Origin: Lentisphaeria bacterium
Lineage (GTDB): Bacteria; Verrucomicrobiota; Lentisphaeria; Victivallales; Victivallaceae
DNA: 57,687 nucleotides
Assembly: GCA_900768505.1 (NCBI GenBank)
Contig: CAAGED010000034.1
Coordinates: 1 to 57,687, forward strand
Direction: 5' to 3'
Positions 44,300 to 53,041 of this stretch are shown in pieces. The notes beneath the pieces were generated by a model. The model was not told the DNA's origin. It saw only the letters and a list, made by a program, of their open reading frames with translations, and searched no databases. The translations under genes were made by a program, and so were the position numbers. The first letter of the stretch is position 1; every line of letters begins with the position of its first letter.

Positions 44300-45457
44300 A
44301 TGGCAAAAGATTATTACGAAATTCTTGGCGTGACCAAAAGCGCCTCCGCCGACGAAATAAAGAAGGCGTATCGTAAACTTGCAATAAAATATCACCCGGA
44401 CAAGAATCCGGGCAATAAAGAGGCAGAAGAAAAATTTAAAGAGGTTTCACAGGCTTATGAAGTATTGAGTGACGCCAGCAAACGTGCGCAGTATGACCAG
44501 TTCGGCCACGACGCATTCTCCCGCGGCGGTGCCGGCGGCGGCACCTCAAACGCTCACGCCCAAGATATTTTCAACCAGTTTTTCAGCCAGTTTGGCGGCG
44601 GTGGCGGCGGCGGCTCAATTTTTGATGACCTTTTTGGCGGCGGCTTCGGCGGTGGCGGTCGTTCCCGTCAACGCAGCAATGCAGTGGACGGTAACGATTT
44701 GCGTTATGATTTACAAATTGATTTTACCGATGCGGTGTTTGGCACAACCCGCAAAATAACCATCAACAAGATGGTAGTTTGTGACGACTGCAACGGCTCG
44801 GGCTGTGAACCGAATTCAACCAAAAGCACCTGCAAACAATGCGGCGGCTCCGGTCAGGTTACCGCCTCTCAAGGCTTCTTCAGCGTCCGTCAGCCCTGCC
44901 CGGTCTGCCGCGGCACCGGCGAAATTATTGAAAAACCCTGCAAAAAATGTCGCGGCACCGGTCAAATGGCCGCCGAGAAAACCTTGCAGATCAACGTTCC
45001 GCCTGGAGTGGACAACGGGTCGCGTCTGCGTTATGCCAGAGAAGGAGAGCCAGGTTTGCGCGGCGGCTCCAACGGCGACTTGTATGTATTTATTCAGGTA
45101 ACGCCAAGTGATGTTTTCGAACGGGAGGGTAATGATCTGTTAGTACGCGTTCCAATTGATCTCAAATTGGCGGCGGCAGGGGGGATTATTGAAGTACCCA
45201 CCGTCAGCGGCAAGACCAAAATGCGGGTTCCCGCCGGCACCCGCAGCGGCTCGGTACACCGGATCAAAAGCAAGGGAATGCCCTCGTTGCGCGGCGGCGG
45301 CAGGGGAGATCTGCACGTACAGCTGAATGTGGAAGTGCCCAAGAATCTGGATTCCAGACAGCTGAAGAAATTGGAAGAGTTTTTCGAAACTCTTACCGAA
45401 AAAAACCGCCCGGAGCAGACAGAATTCCAACGTCGCGCCGCGCAGTTTATGAAATAA
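44300..45457 (+). CDS. dnaJ: Chaperone protein DnaJ
   Basis: 385-residue type I J-protein that stimulates the DnaK ATPase. The J domain has HPD at residues 32-34. A Gly/Phe-rich linker (about 75-130) with long Gly runs follows. Four CXXCXGXG zinc-binding repeats (CDDCNGSG, CKQCGGSG, CPVCRGTG, CKKCRGTG) span about 155-225, and then comes the substrate-binding domain. All elements are intact. AGGAG stands 10 nt before the ATG. Confidence 0.97.
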   Translation: MAKDYYEILGVTKSASADEIKKAYRKLAIKYHPDKNPGNKEAEEKFKEVSQAYEVLSDASKRAQYDQFGHDAFSRGGAGGGTSNAHAQDIFNQFFSQFGGGGGGGSIFDDLFGGGFGGGGRSRQRSNAVDGNDLRYDLQIDFTDAVFGTTRKITINKMVVCDDCNGSGCEPNSTKSTCKQCGGSGQVTASQGFFSVRQPCPVCRGTGEIIEKPCKKCRGTGQMAAEKTLQINVPPGVDNGSRLRYAREGEPGLRGGSNGDLYVFIQVTPSDVFEREGNDLLVRVPIDLKLAAAGGIIEVPTVSGKTKMRVPAGTRSGSVHRIKSKGMPSLRGGGRGDLHVQLNVEVPKNLDSRQLKKLEEFFETLTEKNRPEQTEFQRRAAQFMK

Positions 45458-45485
45458 ACAATTATTGAAATAAGGTTAAGATTAA

Positions 45486-45959
45486 ATGGCTTCAAAAAAA
45501 CAGAAGAATCAGGATAACACCCTGGCTAACAATCGGAAAGCCCGGCATAATTACACCATCCTGGAAACCCTGGAAGCCGGAATCGAATTAACCGGCACCG
45601 AAGTAAAGAGTTGCCGGGCCCGGGAAATTGCCATGGCCGATGCTTATGTGAAAATTGAGCGAGGTCAGGCGTGGCTGCTGAACACCCACATTGCAGTTTA
45701 CGGACGCGGCAACCGTTACAACCATGAACCGGCGCAAAAACGTCGTTTACTGCTGCACAAGAAAGAGATTCTCAAACTTTCACAGCAGATTAACGAAAAA
45801 GGCTGTACCGTTGTGCCACTGAGTTTTTATTTGAAAGGCGGCTTGATAAAAGTATCAATCGCTCTCTGTAAAGGCAAAACCTATGAAGATAAGCGTGACA
45901 CCCTGCGGGAACGGGCGGACAATATGGAGGCGCGCCGGGCGATGGCGGCTTACAAATAA
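45486..45959 (+). CDS. smpB: SsrA-binding protein SmpB
   Basis: 157-residue tmRNA-binding protein needed for trans-translation. The family motifs NRKARHNYTILE, GIELTGTEVKS, HIAVYGRGN, RRLLLHKKEI and the C-terminal RDTLRERAD are present. It lies 28 nt after dnaJ and is probably in the grpE-dnaJ transcript. The tmRNA gene itself was not found in this window. Confidence 0.96.
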   Translation: MASKKQKNQDNTLANNRKARHNYTILETLEAGIELTGTEVKSCRAREIAMADAYVKIERGQAWLLNTHIAVYGRGNRYNHEPAQKRRLLLHKKEILKLSQQINEKGCTVVPLSFYLKGGLIKVSIALCKGKTYEDKRDTLRERADNMEARRAMAAYK

Positions 45960-45988
45960 CAAATCGAACCGGAGGAATTGGCCGAATA

Positions 45989-46006
45989 AGAGCGGACAAT
46001 CGCTCT
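45989..46006 (+). terminator. Possible weak terminator after smpB
   Basis: AGAGCG/CGCTCT with a 6-nt loop forms a short hairpin 30 bp after the smpB stop, followed after 10 bp by ATTTTT. Weak, but in the expected place. Confidence 0.3.
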
Positions 46007-46144
46007 GGTTCAATATTTTTACCAGTTAAATTGATTTTTAAATTGCACCAGTTTATTGATATAAATGAATGTTCTTAATTTTTATTTGGAAAAAATTTTT
46101 AAACGCCAGCCACAAGTAATGGCTGCAGAATAACGGAGCGGAAT

Positions 46145-47716
46145 ATGGACAATTGGATTGAACGCAATCACCTTTACAGTTTTAATGACGGCAGCAGCAA
46201 TTTCTCCATCAGCTTTGCCGGCATGAATTTCACGGCGAATGATTTGGCCAATATGGCCGACAAGTTTGCCCGGGCCACCCGGGAAATGAAGCAGATTGAA
46301 AACGGGGCCATCAAAAACCCGGATGAAAAACGCAAAGTCACCCACTTTTCCGATCGCCTGACATACCCCAAGAGTCAACTCTTCGCCGAGGTTAACAAGT
46401 TTGCCTCCCAGGTTCGCAATGGCGAAATTACCGCCCCCGACGGCAAAAAATTTGAAGCCGTAGTGGTCAACGGCATTGGCGGCTCTGCTTTGGGGCCGCA
46501 ACTTATGCAGTTTGCCGTCAACGGCCCCTACTGGAATGAACTTTCAGTGGAAAAACGCCACAACGGATTAAAAATCTACTTCCTTGACAACACCGATTCC
46601 AGCGGTATTGCCGATTTGATTCAGGTCATGAATCCGGCGGTGACGCTGGTATTGACCATTTCCAAATCCGGCGGCACTCAAGAGACTAAAAACAATCTGA
46701 TTTCACTGGAAAATTATTACGCCGCCCAGAAAGTTGATTTCGGCAAGTGCGCCGTAGCCATCACCATGAAGGGCAGCGAACTTGATAAGCACGCCACCGC
46801 CAATAACTGGCTGGCCAACTTCGAAATGGCCGACTCCATCGGCGGGCGCACCAGCGAAAGCAGTATCGTCGGTCATGTTCCGGCAGTACTTACCGGCATT
46901 GATTTCGGTGCGTTCCTGGCCGGAGCGTCTCACATGGATGAAATCACCCGCAATGCCGATGCCGAAAAAAATCCCGCTGCCATGCTCTCCGCCATGTGGT
47001 ACATCGCCGGAAACGGCAAGGGTGACCGCAATATGGTGATTGTGCCCTACTCCGATCGACTGATTCTGATGAGCCGCTACCTCCAGCAGCTAGTGATGGA
47101 GAGCCTGGGCAAGGAGTATGATTTGGATGGTAAGGTGGTGCATCAGGGCTTGAATGTTTTCGGCAACAAGGGCGGTACCGACGCTCACGCCTTTATTCAG
47201 CAGCTCAACGACGGACGGGACGATTTCTTCGCCACCTTCATTGAGGTTCTCAAGGACAGCATGAAGCTGCCAATTTCCGGGAATATTGGCATGGGGGATT
47301 ACTTGCACGGCTTCCAGGAGGGTCTCTCCAGTGCACTGCGCAGCCGCAAACGCCAAATTATCACCATCAAAATCTCCGAGGTAACGCCTTACAATTTGGG
47401 TATGCTAATCGCCTTGTATGAGCGGGCAGTGGCGATGTATGCCGAATATATCAACATCAATGCTTTCCACCAGCCGGGGGTTCAAGCCTACAAATTGGCC
47501 GCTAAATCAATTCTCGCCTTGCGGGAAAATTTGATTGCCAAGTTGGAAGTGGCGGCTCCTATTTCCGGCACCGCTGCCGAAATCGCCGGCAAAATCGGTC
47601 TGCCGGAGTCGGAAATTGAGATTGCTGGACTTTTGGATAAGGCGGCATTCAATTGTTGCTGCACCAAGCGGGAACTCAATGCCGATGGCAACTGGGTATA
47701 TTCCATCACCAAATAA
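46145..47716 (+). CDS. pgi: Glucose-6-phosphate isomerase
   Basis: 523-residue isomerase interconverting glucose-6-phosphate and fructose-6-phosphate. Sugar-phosphate isomerase (SIS) motifs GIGGSALGPQ (about 116-125) and LTISKSGGTQETKNN (about 168-182) bind the phosphate, and NVFGNKGGTDAHAF carries a catalytic region. GGAG stands 6 nt before the ATG. It is followed by a radical SAM gene. Confidence 0.95.
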   Translation: MDNWIERNHLYSFNDGSSNFSISFAGMNFTANDLANMADKFARATREMKQIENGAIKNPDEKRKVTHFSDRLTYPKSQLFAEVNKFASQVRNGEITAPDGKKFEAVVVNGIGGSALGPQLMQFAVNGPYWNELSVEKRHNGLKIYFLDNTDSSGIADLIQVMNPAVTLVLTISKSGGTQETKNNLISLENYYAAQKVDFGKCAVAITMKGSELDKHATANNWLANFEMADSIGGRTSESSIVGHVPAVLTGIDFGAFLAGASHMDEITRNADAEKNPAAMLSAMWYIAGNGKGDRNMVIVPYSDRLILMSRYLQQLVMESLGKEYDLDGKVVHQGLNVFGNKGGTDAHAFIQQLNDGRDDFFATFIEVLKDSMKLPISGNIGMGDYLHGFQEGLSSALRSRKRQIITIKISEVTPYNLGMLIALYERAVAMYAEYININAFHQPGVQAYKLAAKSILALRENLIAKLEVAAPISGTAAEIAGKIGLPESEIEIAGLLDKAAFNCCCTKRELNADGNWVYSITK

Positions 47717-47821
47717 CAACTATAATTTTTTATAATTATTATTACTTCGACCACCGCAACAGGTTGCGAAAACGCACTCGTTGCGGTGGATACTTTCTTA
47801 ATTCAAAAAAATATTCACCGC

Positions 47822-48892
47822 ATGAAATTTTATCGCAATCTCAATGAAGTGGTTTCCGCCTTGAATTTGACGGAAAAAAATCCTGCCGCCGCCGAACAAT
47901 TATTAAGCATGCAGCCGGTGTTGAATCAATATCCGCTGCTGATCAACAATTATTTACTGAACCTGATTAAACCGGAATTGGGCAGTAAAGACCCGATTTG
48001 GCAGCAGTTTTTACCGGCCGGGGCGGAATTGGCGGACGAAAGCAGTGAATTCGACCCACTGGCCGAACAAAAGCAGATGATTGCCCCCCGAACCATCCGC
48101 CGTTTTCGCGACCGGGTGGTGATTGTTTGCACGGCAAAATGCGCCGCTTACTGCCGTTTTTGCTTTCGTAAGCGTTTTTGGAAGCATGACGCTCATCTGG
48201 AGGATTTAAGCGACATCGAACTTGACGAAATCGTCGACACCTTGACCGAACACCCGGAAATCAGCGAAATTCTGCTCTCCGGCGGCGACATTATGCTGCT
48301 TGGCGAACAACGGAGGCTGGAAATTATCCAGCGTCTTCATGGGATAAAAAGTATTCAGTTAATTCGCCTTGCCTCACGGGTTCCAGTCACCGCTCCCGAG
48401 CTGATAAGTGATAACTTTATCGAAAAATTAAGTCATTTCGACAAAGTGTGGCTGGTCACTCACTTCAACCACCCCGTGGAAGCCACGGATTCAGCCATGA
48501 ATTGCTGTAAAAAATTTGTTCGTCACGGCATTCCGGTCTTAAATCAAAGCGTCCTGCTTAAAGGAATAAACGACTCTCCGGAAACTCTTGAAAAATTATT
48601 CCGCACCCTTACCGCCAATAAAATTAAACCCCACTACCTTTTTCACGTCGACCCGGTACGGGGAGTTAGACACTTTGCAACCGGCATTGAGTGCGGATTG
48701 GATATTTTACGCAGTTTTCGAAGTCGTTTGTCATCAATTGCCGTACCCACTTTCGCCATTGATTTGCCGGAAGGCGGCGGCAAGGTCGCACTGCAGCCGG
48801 AATACCGGCAAAATGGCAAATATCCCGACATCCACAATACAAAACTTATCACCTACCAGGAGACATTGCCGCCCCCAAAGTGGCTCAGTTGA
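47822..48892 (+). CDS. KamA-family radical SAM aminomutase (EpmB / lysine 2,3-aminomutase-like)
   Basis: 356-residue radical SAM enzyme. The cluster motif CAAYCRFC gives Cys107, Cys111 and Cys114, and Lys321 in PEGGGK is the likely PLP-binding lysine. The length is near that of EpmB, which makes (R)-beta-lysine for elongation factor P; true lysine aminomutases are longer. Which of the two it is cannot be settled here, as no efp or epmA is nearby. I use the ATG at 47822; an in-frame GTG at 47786 would add 12 residues. It is convergent with the secreted Asn/Tyr-rich protein. Confidence 0.88.
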   Translation: MKFYRNLNEVVSALNLTEKNPAAAEQLLSMQPVLNQYPLLINNYLLNLIKPELGSKDPIWQQFLPAGAELADESSEFDPLAEQKQMIAPRTIRRFRDRVVIVCTAKCAAYCRFCFRKRFWKHDAHLEDLSDIELDEIVDTLTEHPEISEILLSGGDIMLLGEQRRLEIIQRLHGIKSIQLIRLASRVPVTAPELISDNFIEKLSHFDKVWLVTHFNHPVEATDSAMNCCKKFVRHGIPVLNQSVLLKGINDSPETLEKLFRTLTANKIKPHYLFHVDPVRGVRHFATGIECGLDILRSFRSRLSSIAVPTFAIDLPEGGGKVALQPEYRQNGKYPDIHNTKLITYQETLPPPKWLS

Positions 48893-48895
48893 TTA

Positions 48896-49426
48896 TCAGC
48901 GGCCGCCCAAACGCGAAAAACTTCCGCGACCGCCTTTCGACAGCACGGAATTGTAGTTGGCTGCCGCTCCGGAGGAAATCCCCGGCTGCAAATTTCCAGG
49001 TCCGTATCCTCCCGGAGTTGGTGCAGTCAAACTGTAGTTACCCTGTCGATTAACCACCGGCCCGTAATAAGCACCTAAATTTGCGCCGTTCATGCGGCTG
49101 AGTACCGGCCCGTAAGTTGGCCCTAAACTATTGTTCTGATAATATGGGTGATATGTGGTGTAATTCTGTGCCTGCGCCGGGTTATTTACCACCGGAGGAG
49201 TAACAATTCCATTAGGATTATTCAGCGTGTATGCCGAATAATAATTTTTACCGAGCAAATAATTCGGAATTATCGGCCTTGTTAGTGGCAGCCTCAAAGG
49301 GGACTGCAAATTGTTGCCCCCGAAACCACCCAAATTATTTATAAAATAATTATTTCCGGCAAAAGTCGAAAAAACACCCAACATAAACAACACGGTTGCC
49401 GCGAACCAATAACTGATATACTTCAT
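48896..49426 (-). CDS. Secreted Asn/Tyr/Gly/Pro-rich low-complexity protein
   Basis: 176-residue protein with a clear signal peptide (about 1-23, FSTFAGN). The mature part is poor in charge and rich in Asn, Tyr, Gly and Pro, with loosely repeated YGPV(L/V)SR/NR units and a short basic C-terminus (GGRGSFSRLGGR). AGAGG stands 7 nt before the ATG. Such composition fits surface or matrix-forming proteins, but no family is recognised. It stops 3 bp from the convergent radical SAM gene. Confidence 0.7.
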   Translation of the reverse strand: MKYISYWFAATVLFMLGVFSTFAGNNYFINNLGGFGGNNLQSPLRLPLTRPIIPNYLLGKNYYSAYTLNNPNGIVTPPVVNNPAQAQNYTTYHPYYQNNSLGPTYGPVLSRMNGANLGAYYGPVVNRQGNYSLTAPTPGGYGPGNLQPGISSGAAANYNSVLSKGGRGSFSRLGGR

Positions 49427-49520
49427 TTGCAGACCTCTTGTTTACCAAATTTTTGGACAATAAAACCTTCAAATTGATCTTTGTCAATAAAATAACGCAA
49501 TTTTTTGGCAATACAAATCA

Positions 49521-50447
49521 CTACTTTTCCGTAGAATTATTATCCTCCGCAATGTCTGATTTTGCGTCAAATGATTCTTCCTGTTTTTTCGAAACTGGGT
49601 CAAAATGAACGTCCAACTGAGGAAAAGGCATTGTGCTATTATGTTCGGCGAAAAGTTTATAAATTCGCTCCCGCAATGCAGTGCTTAAATCAGTATACTT
49701 TGCCGCTGGCAGCCACAAGCGCAATACAAAATCCAGTGAACTGCTGCCAAAATCAGAAAATATCACCTGAGGCGGCGGAAAACGGCGCGGCGTCGGAGCA
49801 ATTTAAGCCGCCGTCTCCAGTAAGAGCCGTTTAACTTCGGCAACGTCCATTCCGTAGGATACACCAACTTTAATATCCCGACGCAGATAATCATTATTGG
49901 AGGTCCAGTTGCGAAAATTTTTCGTCAAAATCTGCGAATTAGGGAAAGTCAAAATTGCTCCGTCGGCACTCTCGACCACCGTGGCACGAATACTTACCTT
50001 GGTAACTTTTGCCCAAATGCCGTCAAATTCAATTGTATCCCCCGGCCGCACCTGCTGACCAATCAGAATAATCAGGCCGCTGATGAAATTCTCCAGCACC
50101 TCCTTGAAAGCAAAACCAATTCCCATACTCAGCCCCCCCAGAATAACCAGCACGCTGGAATAATGCACCTGAAGCAAAAACAACAACACCAGCACAAACA
50201 TAAACCAGATTACATAAGTACCCAAGGTCATGAACGAGGCCGCTAAACCGGATTCCGCCCGATCTCCCAAGCTCTGCTGCAGTAATATTTTAAAGCTGGA
50301 AATCATAGCATGCAGCGCCACACCGGCAATCACCAGTTTCACCATACCGCTGACACTCAGCGTCATAATCTCCTCGGGAAATGGCAACGGCGCAGAACAC
50401 AAATCAACCACCCAGTCATCCAAATAATAAGTGGAACTGATTCCCAT
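49521..50447 (-). pseudogene. Broken mechanosensitive channel (MscS family)
   Basis: Two adjoining frames make one MscS-type protein. 50447-49803 holds two or three TM segments, GIGFAFKEVLENFISGLIILI, VRPGDTIEFDGIWAKV and TFPNSQILTKNFRNW. After an in-frame TAA at 49803-49805 the same frame continues with PPPQVIFSDFG, SSLDFVLRLW and MPFPQLDVHF to 49521. The first frame also starts abruptly in what is normally the middle of larger MscS proteins, so the 5' part is missing. A nonsense change plus a 5' deletion make it a probable pseudogene. Confidence 0.8.
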
Positions 50448-50773
50448 TTGCCAGGAATTCCGGCCTTATCAAACGCCTTTTGTAATTCGTCACGGCGAGC
50501 TATTGTAGATGGATGCTTGGCAATCGTTCCTACGGATTCACGTATCCATGGGAACCGGATCATTCTTGTAATAGCCGGAGATTCACCGGTAATTTCATAA
50601 AACGCTTGAGGATCAAAGTCATAGCCGCACCTAAACACATGCCACAGATCGTTTTCGTCTTTCTCCCATACCATTCCGCCGGGAGTGTTCTGCAAGCGAA
50701 TGCGGTCAAAAAGAATCCCCTTTGTATCCATTACGATATATTCAAATTTGCTGCCGCTGAAAAATACTCCGTC
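50363..50773 (-). pseudogene. 3' part of a frameshifted lipoprotein gene
   Basis: This frame opens directly after the TGA that ends the lipoprotein ORF, in the same frame, and has no ribosome-binding site at its first ATG (50731). It reads FSGSKFEYIVMDTKG...WEKDENDLWHVF and looks like the natural continuation of the upstream protein. It ends by running out of frame into the mscS remnant, which suggests a deletion joined the two genes. Product unknown. Confidence 0.5.
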
Positions 50774-51346
50774 TCATGTCCGCGTCGAAGTATATCCGTT
50801 CATAAACTTTGGCTCGTAGAATTTTGTCATTTGGGGGACGCCATTCGATATTTTCAATGTTCGCCCTTTGTCAAGCACTTCCACATTCAAATGCCAGTTG
50901 TGTTCAATCGCGTCTAGCAGAACTTTTTCATAAGCGGAAACAAATTTTTGGGGGACAGAGCCAGTCTGGGGCAATAATCGGTATTCTTTTACAAAATATT
51001 GATTTTTCAAGCTGCGTTCAGTTCTGGCGACAATCCATGTCCCCTCAGAAAAATTTGTCATGTCATCTTCCGCAACCCAAAGATCAAGAGAGGCATTTTT
51101 TACGTTGGAAAAACCGGAAAGTTTTTTGAACGGCATCAAGGTGAGTATCCTGTTCTGAACTGCAACTATTTTTCCACACCATAAGGAGCGCGCCGGTTCC
51201 AAAAAAGTTTTTTTCGGAGCATTGACAATTTCCAACTGTTTCTTGTACCATTGCGATTGTCGCAGAGCCGAAAGCTGAATATCATGTTCGCATCCGCTTA
51301 TAAAAATACATAGTATAAGCGCAAATAACGCAGTTGTCCATTTCAT
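50774..51346 (-). pseudogene. Lipoprotein gene, 5' part, apparently frameshifted near its end
   Basis: 190-residue frame with a lipoprotein signal (lipobox ISGC) starting at the ATG at 51346, which overlaps the upstream stop by ATGA. Near 50870 the better protein sequence switches frame (NIENIEWRPPNDKIL and VYERIYFDADMRR appear in a second frame). Near 50760, at a T5 run, it returns to the first frame beyond the TGA. One missing G in GGG and one extra T in TTTTT would restore a single protein. Either a decaying gene or two sequence errors. Confidence 0.55.
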
Positions 51347-51702
51347 TTTAGTTCTCTTTGCCAAATGATTTCATCTTTCGGGCCGAATGTGATTCGGTTA
51401 ATTCCTTTAGACAAGGGGATTCGCCACGGGAAATCCAAAGAACTTTCCCCCTTTTTTACCAAAGTTAATTCAGCCTCTACATGGATCGTATCCTGTTCTG
51501 CGGAAAATTTGATGTTCGGCATAATCAAGGCGCTGTTGTGCCTCATATCTCCGCGAATATCCACATATTCGGAACCGTCATTGGCTTGTCCATATTCAGC
51601 GGTCAAGGATTTTCCGAAATGTTCAACTCGCGCGGTTCTCGAAAAACAGGAACACAGCGTTAACAACACCGCTCCGGTCAAAGCAAAAAAATATTTTTTC
51701 AT
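51343..51702 (-). CDS. Small predicted lipoprotein, unknown function
   Basis: 119-residue protein with a lipoprotein-type signal ending LCSC (about residues 16-19) and a beta-rich remainder (INRITFGPKDEIIW at the C-terminus). Its stop overlaps the start of the next lipoprotein gene by ATGA, so the two were translated as a pair. No family is recognised. Confidence 0.6.
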   Translation of the reverse strand: MKKYFFALTGAVLLTLCSCFSRTARVEHFGKSLTAEYGQANDGSEYVDIRGDMRHNSALIMPNIKFSAEQDTIHVEAELTLVKKGESSLDFPWRIPLSKGINRITFGPKDEIIWQRELK

Positions 51703-52173
51703 TATGGATTCTCTTGTTAAAAAGTCATCAATAAAATATTATATGTCTTGATGTCTGTTTTGCAAATGCTTTTGAAAAAAACGAAAAGTTGTCGTTTCGC
51801 ATACGAAAAAGCAGGTTGCGGCTGAACATCGGGAAGCGCATGCTTTTTGCATGACCTCAAAAACGTTCTCCGTTTTCTCGGTGGAGAAAAGTTCGCAAAT
51901 TTCAATTTGACCATTTTCGATTAGATTGGAACTTTCCGGCTTGCTACGGTGGCAACAAGCTCAATTCTCCGAAAAACCGTAAAGTGAGGTCATTCAGCAA
52001 ACGGAGAAAAGGCGTCGAGTGAAGGCGTAAATGACTCCGAAACAGCCGAAAACGGTTTCTCTCTCCGAAACGAAGGGGTAGTCCGGAGAACGCGCAAACG
52101 CCGGACGGCCAGCACGTTGTGTAAAAACAAAAAATCATCAGCCGTAAGTGGTTGACGGATAAGAAAATCTAAA
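51703..52173. other. Hairpin-rich non-coding segment beside the tRNA pair
   Basis: This 471-bp stretch has several inverted motifs, such as GCATGC...GCATG at about 51838-51853, TTCTCC/GGAGAA near 51868-51891, and repeated CTCCG/CGGAG around 51965-52095. Open frames across it are low-complexity and one runs into a tRNA, so I call none. It may be a repeat element or an integration scar next to the tRNAs. Nothing firm is identified. Confidence 0.35.
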
Positions 52174-52251
52174 TGGTCGGGGTGAGAGGATTTGAACCTC
52201 CGGCCTCTGCGTCCCGAACGCAGCGCTCTAGCCAGGCTGAGCCACACCCCG
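52174..52251 (-). tRNA. tRNA-Pro (anticodon CGG)
   Basis: 78-nt tRNA with encoded CCA. The acceptor stem CGGGGTG/CACCCCG pairs perfectly, the anticodon arm CTGCG-TTCGGGA-CGCAG gives anticodon CGG, and the T arm is GGAGG-TTCAAAT-CCTCT. It is the second of two tandem copies. Confidence 0.97.
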
Positions 52252-52274
52252 ATAAAATATCGTAAATTAAAAAA

Positions 52275-52352
52275 TGGTCGGGGTGAGAGGATTTGAACCT
52301 CCGGCCTCTGCGTCCCGAACGCAGCGCTCTAGCCAAGCTGAGCCACACCCCG
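52275..52352 (-). tRNA. tRNA-Pro (anticodon CGG), upstream copy
   Basis: 78-nt tRNA with encoded CCA, identical to the neighbouring copy except for one base in the D loop (CAGCTTGGC here, CAGCCTGGC there). The two genes are separated by 23 bp and are probably co-transcribed. Confidence 0.97.
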
Positions 52353-52421
52353 ATCTAACAGTGCACACCACTCTTGATGTAGCGACACTGTTAATATATA
52401 TCATCTCGGCTGAAAATCAAA

Positions 52422-53006
52422 TTAATTTTCGGCTTTTTTAGGAGAAATCACAACTTTTTTGAACGCGCCGTCACCCTCACTTTGGGTCTCGACTTCACCG
52501 TCTTCCTGCAGCGTAATGTGAATTATACGACGATCATGGGAATTCATCTTTGGCAATACCACCGGATCCCCCCAGCGCTTCACCTCTTTGGCCGCATCCA
52601 ACGCCTGCTGAACCAATTGCGCATCAATTTCCTCCTCCTCTTCCGGTGAACGACGACGACGACGGCCACGGCGATTATCGCCGGAATCACGGCTTTCGCC
52701 GCCTTCCGTCACTGCATCATCTTTGGAATTCTTGCCGCGTCCGTATCCGTCAATATCCAACAAAATCCGCGGACATTCCTCGTCACCGTTGAACATCATC
52801 CGATTCAGCAACAACTGCAAACTCTCCAGAGACTGTCCCTTGCGCCCGATAATTCGTCCGGCGTCATCCGAAGCAATCTTGATTGCAATGCGGCTGCCTT
52901 TTTCTTCCACCTTGAGCGTTGCCTCTAAGCCAAGGTAATCCAACATAATGCCCAACGTGCGTTGCGCCTTTTCTTTCTGCTCTTCTATACGAATGTTTTC
53001 TGCCAT
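52422..53006 (-). CDS. jag: Jag/KhpB RNA-binding protein (KH and R3H domains)
   Basis: 194-residue protein. The KH domain has GRIIGRKGQSLESLQ (about 50-64). A highly basic then acidic linker (NRRGRRRRRSPEEEEE) follows, and then the R3H-type C-terminal segment with MNSHDRRIIHITL. In other bacteria KhpB binds RNA and influences envelope growth. Start at the ATG at 53006 with AAGGAG 9 nt upstream; an earlier in-frame start at 53027 is less likely. It follows yidC, the standard neighbour. Confidence 0.93.
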   Translation of the reverse strand: MAENIRIEEQKEKAQRTLGIMLDYLGLEATLKVEEKGSRIAIKIASDDAGRIIGRKGQSLESLQLLLNRMMFNGDEECPRILLDIDGYGRGKNSKDDAVTEGGESRDSGDNRRGRRRRRSPEEEEEIDAQLVQQALDAAKEVKRWGDPVVLPKMNSHDRRIIHITLQEDGEVETQSEGDGAFKKVVISPKKAEN

Positions 53007-53041
53007 TTTAAATTGCTCCTTAAACAATTATTTAAAATATC

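Noticed and set aside
45960..46144. tmRNA gene next to smpB
   Set aside because: The gap is only 185 bp and has neither the tRNA-like ends nor a tag-coding frame.
50771..50773. TGA in the lipoprotein locus as a selenocysteine codon
   Set aside because: No catalytic context or SECIS-like hairpin is seen, and a pair of homopolymer indels explains the interruption better.
51990..52247. 85-codon minus-strand frame covering the first tRNA-Pro
   Set aside because: Its N-terminus is translated tRNA sequence, a common false gene; the rest is low-complexity and Arg/Phe-rich.
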